In this document: positions 22,238 through 31,321 of the stretch, piece by piece
How the letters are laid out: every line of letters starts with the position of its first letter
How positions within the stretch are numbered: position 1 is the first letter of the stretch
IMG/VR virus record: IMGVR_UViG_3300044646_001704
Location: 1 to 31,321 of that record
Source: a virus
Length of the DNA: 31,321 bases
Direction: 5' to 3' (one strand)
Made by a program: the position numbers and the translations under genes
Notes under the pieces: generated by a model
Told to the model about the DNA's origin: nothing
Databases searched by the model: none
The model's input: only the letters and a program-made list of their open reading frames with translations

Positions 22238-24421
22238 CTAGCAGGCTTCCTGCACGATTCTCAAGTTATTCTGCAGCCTTTCATCACTTGGCTGCTTTTC
22301 AAGCGCCAGCCGGGCTTGGGTTCTAGAAATCTCTTTAAAACCCAAATTCCACGCAGCGATGCTCGCCAAATCATGGGGTTTAGCACCCCAGCAGGCGGGG
22401 TCCGAAGTATGCAAATACGCTCGATCCATAATGTTCAAAGCATGCATCGAGGCATGATAGCACTCGATCCAAAGACCCCATTCGTAACAGGCTTGGGCCA
22501 AATCGCACCACGGCTCACGAATTGTGGGCATCTCGGCGCAAGCTCTACGGAACCACCTCTGGGACTCGAAACCTCGATCAAGAGCTTTGTTTGCCTTGCC
22601 CAAAATCCGCATCATGTGCGTTCGCTCGTGGTCCCAGTAAGCAGTTGGCAAAGCCAGATACCTCTGTGCTTCATCGATACAGGCCTGCCACTTCTCATAG
22701 TAGAACAGCTCTCGAGCGTGGTAGTACGCCATTCGGTGGCAAGCCGGATTTTCTTTTACCGCCTGTTCCAAAAGAGGCAAATACTGCCCCCGGGACTTGT
22801 TGATATCGGGCTCATGGCGAATTAAAACGCCGTCATAACGAACGATTTTCTCAGGCGTGATGGGGATGATGTACTCGTGAATCGGGTACCGCCAGTCGTA
22901 GTTGTTGCGAGCATGGATCTTCTCGCCATAGAAGATATGGTCGCCGCTCCAGTCTTGCTTATACCTAAGCCTGCCCGTACCGGGCGTCCACATTTCCTCA
23001 ACTACTTTTCGCCAGCCCGGCTCAAGCACCTCGTCCAAATCAAGGGGGATACAGACCTTGGCATCTTTTGGGACCAAGGCAAGAGCCGCATTTCTGGCAT
23101 GGTCAAACCGCCATGGATCAATGCTGATGGAGTAGACCGTCGCCCCGCAGGCCTTCGCAATCCCGACCGTCCTATCGGTGCTGCCGGTGTCCGCGATGAT
23201 GATGTAGTCGGCGCCTTGTGCTGATTTGATGAACCGCTCGACGTGCTTCTCTTCGTTTTTGGCAATGGCATAGACCGCGACCTTGATGTTCTCGCGGTAC
23301 GTGTTGAGCGTCGTCATCCACTTTTGTTGGGCAAAGATAGGCCCAGAGCCTTCGTACTTCACGCCGGTGTAATGCTCGGGGATAAAGTAAGACGAGGGCC
23401 AGATGTGGAAATCTTGTGGATGCTTTTTGTGAACTTCTGTGAAAATGACAGGTCCAGTTTTAATCCAAGCCGGTCCATCAGGGACTGTTGGATCATCCTT
23501 GATGGCATCGATGACCGCCTTGAAAAACGGGTGGCCGGGTGCCGAGGCCATATACCCCACGGCAATCATGCCGGGTCTGGCTGTTTCATTCTCCCAAGGG
23601 GCGCAGGCTGAACCGCAGAAAAGCCAGTCTTCGAGAGGCTTCACGCACTCGCTGTCCGCATCCACTGCAAAGCCGCCATGGGCGTGCAGGATCTCGTACC
23701 GCATCATATCGGCGACGCCGTTGTACTTTTTCTGCTCGAGATACGTCTTGATGTGGACGCTATTTATCCAGTCCGTTGCATGCAATTCCTCATTGCCCCA
23801 GACGTGGACTTGCCATCCCGGGTTTTTTTCAGCCCACGTTTTGATTAAGTCATCGGGGCGTTTAAGTTCATCGCCTATCCAAACAATGTGGATTTTGCGC
23901 GGAATGGCCTGAAAGAATTGGCCGCTTTTTGACCAAGCATAAACACCGATTCCGCCGTAGACATTCCCTAGAACGGGACTGCCAAAAAGCGAACGGGCTT
24001 CCTCGTCAGTCCAATTGTCTTTGACGTGCCGCTCGTAGGGGTTGCCTTCGTGTTCGCCCTGAGGCCAGTGGCCGATAGGAATGCTGGCAATAACGGTTTC
24101 GGCGCAATCCTGCAGCTTGCGAATGAGATCCTTCGCTTCGTCATACGTCATGTGCTCGAGGACGTCACCGGCAAAGGCGACATCGTAACGATCAAAGGGC
24201 TGCCACTCTCTGGCATCCCCTACGATCAAAGTTTGATACAGCTCGTTGAGATTGTACTTCTCAACGTAAGGTTCCCATACCTCTACGCCGGTCCATTCAG
24301 CATCAGGGAACAGCTTGGCATACGTGCCAACTCCGCACCCGATATCGAGCATCTTTTCGTGTTTGACTGTGGAAACGATTCTCTGAATTTCTTGCTTACC
24401 ATTCGTACTGCTAACAGGCAT
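22238..24421 (-). CDS. methyltransferase-GT32-GT2-TPR-like fusion, 727 aa
   Basis: At least three enzyme domains in one chain. Residues 1-165: class I SAM methyltransferase, with MLDIGCGVGTY (24-34) as the SAM loop, TGVEVWEPYVEKY as motif II and AFAGDVLEHM (82-91) as motif IV. Residues about 172-370: DXD glycosyltransferase (GT32/Gly_transf_sug type), with PRKIHIVWIGDE, NGVADMMRYEILHAHGGFAV and DADSE (D254, D256). Residues about 380-550: GT2-like, with VAVYAIAKNEEKHV, DTGSTDRT (411-418) and the DLDE acceptor motif (461-464). Residues 560-727: helical, TPR-like. It sits in the late operon just after fibre genes, so the likely job is to build a methylated glycan, on the virion or on host surface material. 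Confidence 0.85.
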   Translation of the reverse strand: MPVSSTNGKQEIQRIVSTVKHEKMLDIGCGVGTYAKLFPDAEWTGVEVWEPYVEKYNLNELYQTLIVGDAREWQPFDRYDVAFAGDVLEHMTYDEAKDLIRKLQDCAETVIASIPIGHWPQGEHEGNPYERHVKDNWTDEEARSLFGSPVLGNVYGGIGVYAWSKSGQFFQAIPRKIHIVWIGDELKRPDDLIKTWAEKNPGWQVHVWGNEELHATDWINSVHIKTYLEQKKYNGVADMMRYEILHAHGGFAVDADSECVKPLEDWLFCGSACAPWENETARPGMIAVGYMASAPGHPFFKAVIDAIKDDPTVPDGPAWIKTGPVIFTEVHKKHPQDFHIWPSSYFIPEHYTGVKYEGSGPIFAQQKWMTTLNTYRENIKVAVYAIAKNEEKHVERFIKSAQGADYIIIADTGSTDRTVGIAKACGATVYSISIDPWRFDHARNAALALVPKDAKVCIPLDLDEVLEPGWRKVVEEMWTPGTGRLRYKQDWSGDHIFYGEKIHARNNYDWRYPIHEYIIPITPEKIVRYDGVLIRHEPDINKSRGQYLPLLEQAVKENPACHRMAYYHARELFYYEKWQACIDEAQRYLALPTAYWDHERTHMMRILGKANKALDRGFESQRWFRRACAEMPTIREPWCDLAQACYEWGLWIECYHASMHALNIMDRAYLHTSDPACWGAKPHDLASIAAWNLGFKEISRTQARLALEKQPSDERLQNNLRIVQEAC

Positions 24422-24423
24422 AC

Positions 24424-24642
24424 CTATCTCATGATGTAGTTAAGTAATAACAAAATAATTGTGCCCATGGCACTGAAGACAAGACCAATCCCCCAATTGA
24501 GATTTCTCTCAATCTTCTTGAGTCGACCATTGATACCCGTGATCTGGATATCAAATTGCTTGCTTAATGATTCATAGCGAACTGCACAAACGTCGATGTG
24601 ACTGTCCACTTTGGCGTTAACCTCTTGAATATCGACTGCCAT
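24424..24642 (-). CDS. small one-TM coiled-coil protein, 72 aa
   Basis: Starts MAVDIQEVNAKVDSHIDVCA. Residues about 5-48 form a charged helix with coiled-coil spacing (SLSKQFDIQITGINGRLKKIERN), then WGIGLVFSAMGTIILLLLNY (50-69) is one membrane segment with an Arg end. This layout (coiled coil outside, single C-terminal TM) resembles XhlA-like or holin-accessory proteins. A second lysis-membrane role, or anchoring of the neighbouring glycosyltransferase, is possible. GAGGGTGAT precedes the ATG. Gaps are seven bases upstream and two bases downstream. Confidence 0.65.
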   Translation of the reverse strand: MAVDIQEVNAKVDSHIDVCAVRYESLSKQFDIQITGINGRLKKIERNLNWGIGLVFSAMGTIILLLLNYIMR

Positions 24643-24649
24643 ATCACCC

Positions 24650-27376
24650 TCAGGGGAAAAATAACTGGAAAAAATTTCCGGTTCCCGCCGCTGGGCAGGC
24701 CGTAAAAATCAGTCCGGTATTATCGCCGTTGTCCGTCGAGTTTGCTCCAACATACCATCGATTGGCGGGAGTTCCGGCGATATCGCTGACGAAGAGATAG
24801 TCGACGCAGACGTTACCGCCGTTCTTAACGACGTTAGCCTTTGTAACTGAACTACTCGACCGAAGTGTAATTAAATTACCGGCGGTTCCTGAGAGCGAGA
24901 AGTTATCGAAGGTAACCGTATTTCCATTGAATAATTGTAGCGGCCATGCGCCGGTTCGCGTCGTCTCAATATTTCCTACGGTCATATTTCCGTAGAGTCT
25001 AATTTCTCCTGTGGACGACCCGCCGCCGATACGCACAGTCCCGACGTTAGGGATCGTAACGCTACTGTTTCCAAATGTACGAGTGTCGTTAGTAGTTGAC
25101 GAGATGACCCACGTACAAGAAGAAGCGTTAAACGTAGTCCCGGTCGCGTTATATTCGAATACATTAGAGGTATTGCCAGTAAGCGTAATAGTACTAGTTC
25201 CGAGATTTAGAACTTTAGTCCCCGTTGCTTCGACGTCGAATACGGTACAACTAATAGCGTAATCATCGCTATCAAACGTACCGGTTCTAGCAGTAAAAGT
25301 ATTATTTGTTGTTAAAGCAGAAGTAAGCGTTAACGACGAGCCAGCGGTTTTATCTATAAAAATACTATTTTGTAAACTCGCGGTTCCGAAGTTAGCCGTA
25401 GAGTTAGCGGTTCCTCTAAAGGACAAAAATCCCTGAGATGCGTTTGAGGCTGGGGCATAAGTTGTTCCCGCATTCAAATTTGCGTGAATATAACATTGAT
25501 TAAGTCCACCACCATTTGCGCTTCCTACAAATCCTTGCAAATCAACGTTTTTAAAATAACCGCCAGACACAGAACCTGTTCCTGCGGTAACTTCAAAATC
25601 TACGACGTCGGAATCGCCCCACGTAGAAGGAAAATTAAAAGATCTAGAACTTGACGTATTTTGACTACAAACGAATTTATTTCCCGTACCTAATACTTGG
25701 GTAAAGTTAGTCGCTGTACTTAAATCGAATATATTTCCATTAGATGTGAATTCTATTACTGCGTTATTGCCCCATTGGAGCTCGCGAACAGTTGTAAAAT
25801 TTAAATTATAAGGCGAATTCGTTTTCCACGTCTTGCCGTTAAGATCTAATATTCCTCGTCGGTGAAGGTGCCCCGAAGTAGGCAAAGTTGTAGATCTTGT
25901 AGTCGTTACGTTATCTGCGAACGTAACCTTACCGCCACCGGCAGAGTTAAAACCGAAATTTAAGTTAAGGCTAACGCCATTTGTCGTGATCGTTCTATTC
26001 GCTCCGTCAACATTCCACATATCGATAATAGCGCCGGTTCCGCCGACAGTCATACCGGTGCCGATTGTTAAATTTCCTACTACATATAAACTTTGGAGTG
26101 TGATTGTTAATGTAGCGGCACTAGTTCGATCGCTTAAATCTAAGTTATTACAAGCCCAAGGACCAGTGGTAACGCTTACGGTCCCTGCCGCTCCTGCGTT
26201 CGTAAAGAAAACATCGTCTTGTGGTAACGGAAAATTATTTAATGCCGGAGCTCCGGTATCAGTTAACGCCCAACCGGTAGAAGTCCATGATTGCGAACCA
26301 GCAAGATTCCAATATTTATTCGCGGCGGCGGTAAAGGTTATCCCGCTACAACCGCCGAGATTACCTAGTCGAGTTCCCGTAAGCGGGGCAGCGGTCCCCG
26401 TAATTGTTATATTTCTAAAATCTGTATCGGAGGGAGAGCAAGAATTAACGGTTAACGTTCTAACAAAATCGGAATCATCAGAAACAATCCTGACTCGCCT
26501 AATAGCGGTTGCGCCAGAAACGGTTAAAGTGCCATTTATCGTACAGTTACCACCGAACTCTATGGTCTGCTGTCCTGTAGCACTAGGACCGGTAACGGTT
26601 AAATTATTAAAAGTATTTGCGCCATTGATACTAAATAAAGTATCTGAACCGGTGGCTGTATAGCCAACATTATAAAAAGTTAGTCCTGCAGAATCTAATT
26701 CACTTGTATCTCTTACAAAATTTATTGTTGATGTTCCTGCGGTAAAAGTTAGATTCGTAATTGTTGTAGCATTAAATTCACTAGTAAGATTCCCTCGAAC
26801 TGAAATCGTAGATGAACCTAATTCGATAGTGCGAGTTGAGGTTCCAGAGATGTTCCAATTGCCGTCCGTTATATTGTTGTTATTTGTTTTCCATGTTCCC
26901 GCTGTTAATGTAAATTCGCCAAAAGAAGTAGATAGCGTCACCGCACTTTGCTGCGTCCACTCTCCTCCCGCTCCATTGACAGTAATGTCAAGATACGTTC
27001 TTGCTCCGAAATCGACAGTCTTTCCCGTAGTCGTTGCTCTAAACGTAACATTACAAGAAGTAAAAACATTGTTAGCCGAATTCGCGGCGGTAAAGTTACC
27101 GTAGCATTGAATACCGTTAGTAGAGCCGGTACCAAAAGTAATAATTTTATCTGGCAAAGATGCGCCGGTTCCAACGGTAAAGTTATTGCATACGGATGCT
27201 GAGGCTGTCAGCGTAACAGTAAAATTTGAGCCGGAATCAGAGTTATTATCAAAGATAACGTCGTCCGTAGTCAGCGGCGGCCCAGCGCCAGTCGCGCCAC
27301 CAGATCCCGTAGACCAGTTCGCGGTATTAGATCCGTTCCATGTCCCTGCGCCGCCAACCCAATAATATGTGGCCAT
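24650..27376 (-). CDS. beta-solenoid fibre / adhesin protein, 908 aa, with internal duplication
   Basis: Starts MATYYWVGGAGTWNGSNTAN. The chain is almost entirely Ser/Thr/Asn/Gly-rich beta repeats (TLSTSFGEFTLTAGTWKTNN, GTSTITLTGNTSNVFEYNA), the texture of a right-handed beta-solenoid. YWxxAGxxxW...DDVxF appears twice, at the N-terminus and again near residue 354 (KYWNLAGSQSWTSTGW...PQDDVFFTN), so the protein is built of two large units. No hydrolase motif is visible. Sampled stretches have 27, 22 and 19 G/C per 60 bases (from 25201, 25801 and 26701), lower than the neighbours. GAGGT is upstream. Likely a virion fibre or spike; not proven. Confidence 0.7.
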   Translation of the reverse strand: MATYYWVGGAGTWNGSNTANWSTGSGGATGAGPPLTTDDVIFDNNSDSGSNFTVTLTASASVCNNFTVGTGASLPDKIITFGTGSTNGIQCYGNFTAANSANNVFTSCNVTFRATTTGKTVDFGARTYLDITVNGAGGEWTQQSAVTLSTSFGEFTLTAGTWKTNNNNITDGNWNISGTSTRTIELGSSTISVRGNLTSEFNATTITNLTFTAGTSTINFVRDTSELDSAGLTFYNVGYTATGSDTLFSINGANTFNNLTVTGPSATGQQTIEFGGNCTINGTLTVSGATAIRRVRIVSDDSDFVRTLTVNSCSPSDTDFRNITITGTAAPLTGTRLGNLGGCSGITFTAAANKYWNLAGSQSWTSTGWALTDTGAPALNNFPLPQDDVFFTNAGAAGTVSVTTGPWACNNLDLSDRTSAATLTITLQSLYVVGNLTIGTGMTVGGTGAIIDMWNVDGANRTITTNGVSLNLNFGFNSAGGGKVTFADNVTTTRSTTLPTSGHLHRRGILDLNGKTWKTNSPYNLNFTTVRELQWGNNAVIEFTSNGNIFDLSTATNFTQVLGTGNKFVCSQNTSSSRSFNFPSTWGDSDVVDFEVTAGTGSVSGGYFKNVDLQGFVGSANGGGLNQCYIHANLNAGTTYAPASNASQGFLSFRGTANSTANFGTASLQNSIFIDKTAGSSLTLTSALTTNNTFTARTGTFDSDDYAISCTVFDVEATGTKVLNLGTSTITLTGNTSNVFEYNATGTTFNASSCTWVISSTTNDTRTFGNSSVTIPNVGTVRIGGGSSTGEIRLYGNMTVGNIETTRTGAWPLQLFNGNTVTFDNFSLSGTAGNLITLRSSSSVTKANVVKNGGNVCVDYLFVSDIAGTPANRWYVGANSTDNGDNTGLIFTACPAAGTGNFFQLFFP

Positions 27377-27390
27377 TTACCATACCTCGA

Positions 27391-29394
<2,004 letters not shown>

Positions 29395-29396
29395 GA

Positions 29397-30089
29397 TCAG
29401 GCCTGATAGTAGCTAGAGATCGTGGGCGAGATGTATTGCTGAGCGGTTTCAATATTCTGGCTGGCAGCAATTTGATAAGACTCATCAGCAAGAGGCTTCA
29501 AGATTTGAATTTTATCAGGAGCCCACATCATGGCGAGTCTTTCGGCAAGGCCAAAAGTGAACGCTTCAAGGAAGTAGTACGGAATCTCAGTTTGCTGGGC
29601 ATTGATAAATTCAGAATCCTGAATTTGCCGCACGCGGTAATACTTGAATTGAGGCTGAGTGCCGTCTGGAACAGGCCACAACGTGACTTCAGGCGATAAC
29701 AACCTATTGAACCAAAAAGTTGTCGGAAAGCCCTGCTGGGTCTTGTTTGGGTAGCTTGCGTATTCAGTTCTGCTGATGGGCAGGATTAGCCGATCAACGT
29801 TTGAAGATGAAACGGTGCTATCGACCATGTAGGCGTCGAGCATGACGATGGTGTTAGCCGGCACAGAGTATGTCGAAACACCCGCAGTCAAATTGATGGT
29901 TTGAAGGTCAACACACCAAAGATTGACGCCCTGACTGCTCCAGCGACCAAGCAGCATGTTGCTCGCCATGCGAGCAGATTCCATGTGCTCTTGAGTGAGG
30001 GCGGTATTTCGAATGCCACAGAGATTGAACGCATAAAGCGTCATCTCACCCAGAGACGGATTAAAGGCGTAGGTGCCGCTGGTAGCCAT
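29397..30089 (-). CDS. head-tail adaptor protein, 230 aa
   Basis: Starts MATSGTYAFNPSLGEMTLYA after GGAGG. N-terminal helices (EHMESARMASNMLLGRWSSQ), a strand (VNLWCVDLQTINLTAGVSTY), then RLILPISRTEYASYPNKTQQ, FPTTFWFNRLLSPEVTLWPV, YYRVRQIQDSEF and a C-terminal helical part (LEAFTFGLAERLAMMWAPDK). The R-T-E-Y-A-x-x-P-N-K-x-x-x-G-x-P-x-x-F-W-x-x-R order is a strong and familiar mark of phage adaptors of the P22 gp4/T7 gp11 type. It lies near the proximal end of the late operon, close to where capsid and portal genes are expected. Confidence 0.8.
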   Translation of the reverse strand: MATSGTYAFNPSLGEMTLYAFNLCGIRNTALTQEHMESARMASNMLLGRWSSQGVNLWCVDLQTINLTAGVSTYSVPANTIVMLDAYMVDSTVSSSNVDRLILPISRTEYASYPNKTQQGFPTTFWFNRLLSPEVTLWPVPDGTQPQFKYYRVRQIQDSEFINAQQTEIPYYFLEAFTFGLAERLAMMWAPDKIQILKPLADESYQIAASQNIETAQQYISPTISSYYQA

Positions 30090-30100
30090 AACGCCTCCGC

Positions 30101-30757
30101 TTACTTCGGAATTGTGCCGGACTGAACCACCGTCATTCGAGCAGATCCATCACCGCTGTTGAGCGTCAAACGAACCCAGCACGGAGTGAACGTAATGCCT
30201 CCCGTCTTATTAGTCGTTTCATTGACGAGGTTCCCATCAAGAACATCGAGCCACACCATCTCACCAATGGGGACCGGGCTGATGAACGAATCAGGATCAT
30301 CCTGCGAGATTTCAACGTCGTAGTTCACAGTGCCATCAACAACGACAGTCACCCCAGTCGGCGAAGGCGCATAGTCGTCAAGACGAAGCCAAGGCGAATC
30401 AGCGACGCCGTTCGTGCCAACAACAATTGAATCGTTAGCATTGACGCTTATCGTGACCGAGGTAACAGTCGCAAAGCTTTGAGTGGTTGAACCCGTGCCC
30501 CCTGAAGGAATTCCAGTGATTGATTCACTAAAAACTTGACCATTCCAGAGAGTGCCCGTAACTACGAAAGTTGCCGCAGATTCATCGCCCGTGGTGTCAA
30601 TTTCAACTCGGCGAGGGGCATCAAGAACAGCAACGCCGTCTACCACGGAACTACCAGTAAGATCAATCGGGCCTGCATCCGGGGTTTCAGCTTCACAAAT
30701 GGCATCAGCGTTTGCGGCTTCAATCGGACCGACAGAAGTAAAAAGAGGTTGAGTCAT
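30101..30757 (-). CDS. virion structural protein, 218 aa
   Basis: Starts MTQPLFTSVGPIEAANADAI. Beta-rich throughout (RRVEIDTTGDESAATFVVTG, TVTSVTISVNANDSIVVGTN, VTVVVDGTVNYDVEISQDD), ending SGDGSARMTVVQSGTIPK. Acidic overall, no cysteine cluster beyond two cysteines, no membrane segment. The texture suggests a decoration or minor head/neck protein. It lies between the DUF6321-like gene and the adaptor gene. The exact role is unknown. Confidence 0.7.
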   Translation of the reverse strand: MTQPLFTSVGPIEAANADAICEAETPDAGPIDLTGSSVVDGVAVLDAPRRVEIDTTGDESAATFVVTGTLWNGQVFSESITGIPSGGTGSTTQSFATVTSVTISVNANDSIVVGTNGVADSPWLRLDDYAPSPTGVTVVVDGTVNYDVEISQDDPDSFISPVPIGEMVWLDVLDGNLVNETTNKTGGITFTPCWVRLTLNSGDGSARMTVVQSGTIPK

Positions 30758-30786
30758 GGCGATTCACCTATGAAGTTTTCGAGATG

Positions 30787-31062
30787 TTAGCACTTAACAT
30801 CCCAACGTTTGAGGGCCAGATTGATTCGGCTATTCGGATCATGCTTCGTCTTGGGTGACGTCAGCTTTTCCTTCATGCCGCACATCCGGCTTCTGAAATT
30901 GTCGCGTCTGGCGGCTGCTGCCGGGCTTTTCTTTGCCTCGCCAGAGGTCACCGGACGTTTAATGTTTTGCCCTTGAGCGCGCAACGAAGCGCGGCCCTTT
31001 TCGTTTAGGCCGCCCTCTGAGGACTGACCCTCTTTGCGCTGCCATGCTGGAGTCTTTGCCAT
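30787..31062 (-). CDS. DUF6321-like small basic phage protein, 91 aa
   Basis: Starts MAKTPAWQRKEGQSSEGGLN. The ATG at 31062 has GAGG upstream and is preferred to an earlier in-frame start that would run into the terminator hairpin. The order TPAWxRKEGxxxxGGLNxKGRAS...RRDNFRSRMCGMKEKLTSPKTKHDPNSRINLALKRW is the pattern I know as DUF6321, found in capsid-gene neighbourhoods of many aquatic phages. Very basic; possibly packaged with DNA. It is the first gene after the terminator-like hairpin, so its expression depends on readthrough or an unseen promoter. Confidence 0.8.
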   Translation of the reverse strand: MAKTPAWQRKEGQSSEGGLNEKGRASLRAQGQNIKRPVTSGEAKKSPAAAARRDNFRSRMCGMKEKLTSPKTKHDPNSRINLALKRWDVKC

Positions 31063-31074
31063 TTGCAATTCCTC

Positions 31075-31111
31075 AAGGAAAAACGGGGGCACAGAGGCCC
31101 CCGTTCTTTTT
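31075..31111. terminator. bidirectional terminator or attenuator inside the late operon
   Basis: ACGGGGGC (31083-31090) and GCCCCCGT (31097-31104) form a perfect 8-bp stem over a 6-base loop. Leftward, the RNA would end GCCCCCGUUUUU; rightward, GUUCUUUUU. Both are good terminators. It lies between two leftward genes, so leftward transcripts from upstream should stop or be reduced here. Confidence 0.8.
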
Positions 31112-31127
31112 GCCTTTTCAGCCCAGA

Positions 31128-31321
31128 TTAATCAAGGCTGCCATCGAGCGTGCGGCCCGGCGGCGGCGTGCCCTTGCGAGCAGAAGTGAACGGATTCTGA
31201 TCCGAAGAGGCGCGGCCACCGCTTTTACGCGGCTTGCGACCGGCATGCATGTCGGCTTTCTTGCCGTCCACTTTGCCAGCGTGCTTCTTCATCGTCTTCC
31301 CGCCACGCTTGCGCTCTTCAG
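31128..31321 (-). CDS. partial basic Lys/Gly-rich small protein (C-terminus)
   Basis: The C-terminal 63 residues of a leftward gene cut by the right edge of the window. The visible part is strongly basic, with EERKRGGKTMKKHAGKVDGK, then HAGRKPRKSGGRASSDQNPF and an end TPPPGRTLDGSLD before TAA. Similar Lys/Arg/Gly-rich small proteins occur near capsid and DUF6321 genes in phages. A DNA-binding or packaged role is possible from charge alone. The stop lies 24 bases before the bidirectional terminator, so this may be the last gene of an upstream (capsid) transcript. Confidence 0.65.
   Translation of the reverse strand, partial: EERKRGGKTMKKHAGKVDGKKADMHAGRKPRKSGGRASSDQNPFTSARKGTPPPGRTLDGSLD

Noticed and set aside
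25986-26663. Plus-strand 225-aa Val/Pro-rich frame
   Set aside because: Antisense of the beta-solenoid gene; the Val/Pro pattern is the complement of repeated Thr/Gly/Asn codons.

Overview
The window is part of a tailed-phage genome (Caudoviricetes). It carries a lysis cassette, internal virion and ejection proteins, tail adaptors, and several fibre or adhesin genes packed head to tail. I see no tape-measure, sheath or baseplate genes. Two very large internal-virion-type proteins (1351 and 938 aa, the latter with a lytic transglycosylase domain) suggest a short-tailed podovirus-like phage. Strong AGGAG ribosome binding sites and a glycosidase-type endolysin point to a Gram-negative host, and the overall flavour recalls aquatic environmental phages; both are inferences. 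I found no integrase, repressor, tRNA, rRNA, CRISPR array or IS element. Terminase, portal, major capsid and polymerase genes are not in the window and presumably lie outside it.

Layout. (1) 1-1541, leftward: five small accessory or early genes with ATGA overlaps, the first cut by the window edge. (2) 1542-1674: divergent control region. (3) 1675-3765, rightward: eight small early genes, several with AGGAGATT-type initiation sites, ending in a G-rich tract and a rho-independent terminator (about 3766-3826). (4) 3869-5636, rightward: a PD-(D/E)XK RecB/Cas4-like nuclease, an SSB-like acidic-tailed protein and a small unknown. (5) 5605-31321, leftward: one almost gapless late operon of about 25 kb. 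In transcription order (right to left) it holds a basic small protein (cut by the window edge), a bidirectional terminator or attenuator, a DUF6321-like protein, a virion protein, a head-tail adaptor, a Cys4 protein, a Thr-rich collagen-like fibre, a beta-solenoid protein, a one-TM protein, a methyltransferase/glycosyltransferase fusion, a second adaptor-like protein, a large tail protein, two small virion proteins, a duplicated-motif protein, a GNAT acetyltransferase, the 1351- and 938-aa ejection-type proteins, a fibre-like protein, two paralogous Gly-rich adhesins, a holin and an endolysin.

How the genes may work together. The early rightward genes prepare the host and process DNA, and the late operon builds tail and internal core and then lyses the cell. 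The most interesting part is 22.2-28.7 kb. A collagen-like fibre in which almost every Gly-X-Y triplet ends in Thr sits in the same operon as a single polypeptide combining a SAM methyltransferase, a DXD glycosyltransferase and a GT2 glycosyltransferase. This resembles the logic of glycosylated, O-methyl-sugar-decorated collagen-like spore proteins such as BclA, and may be a phage-encoded virion glycosylation system. Other notable items are two S74-type chaperone modules inside the 1351-aa protein, tandem adhesin paralogues with repeated VYVKVxGxW units, and AT-rich adhesin and solenoid genes set among GC-richer structural genes.
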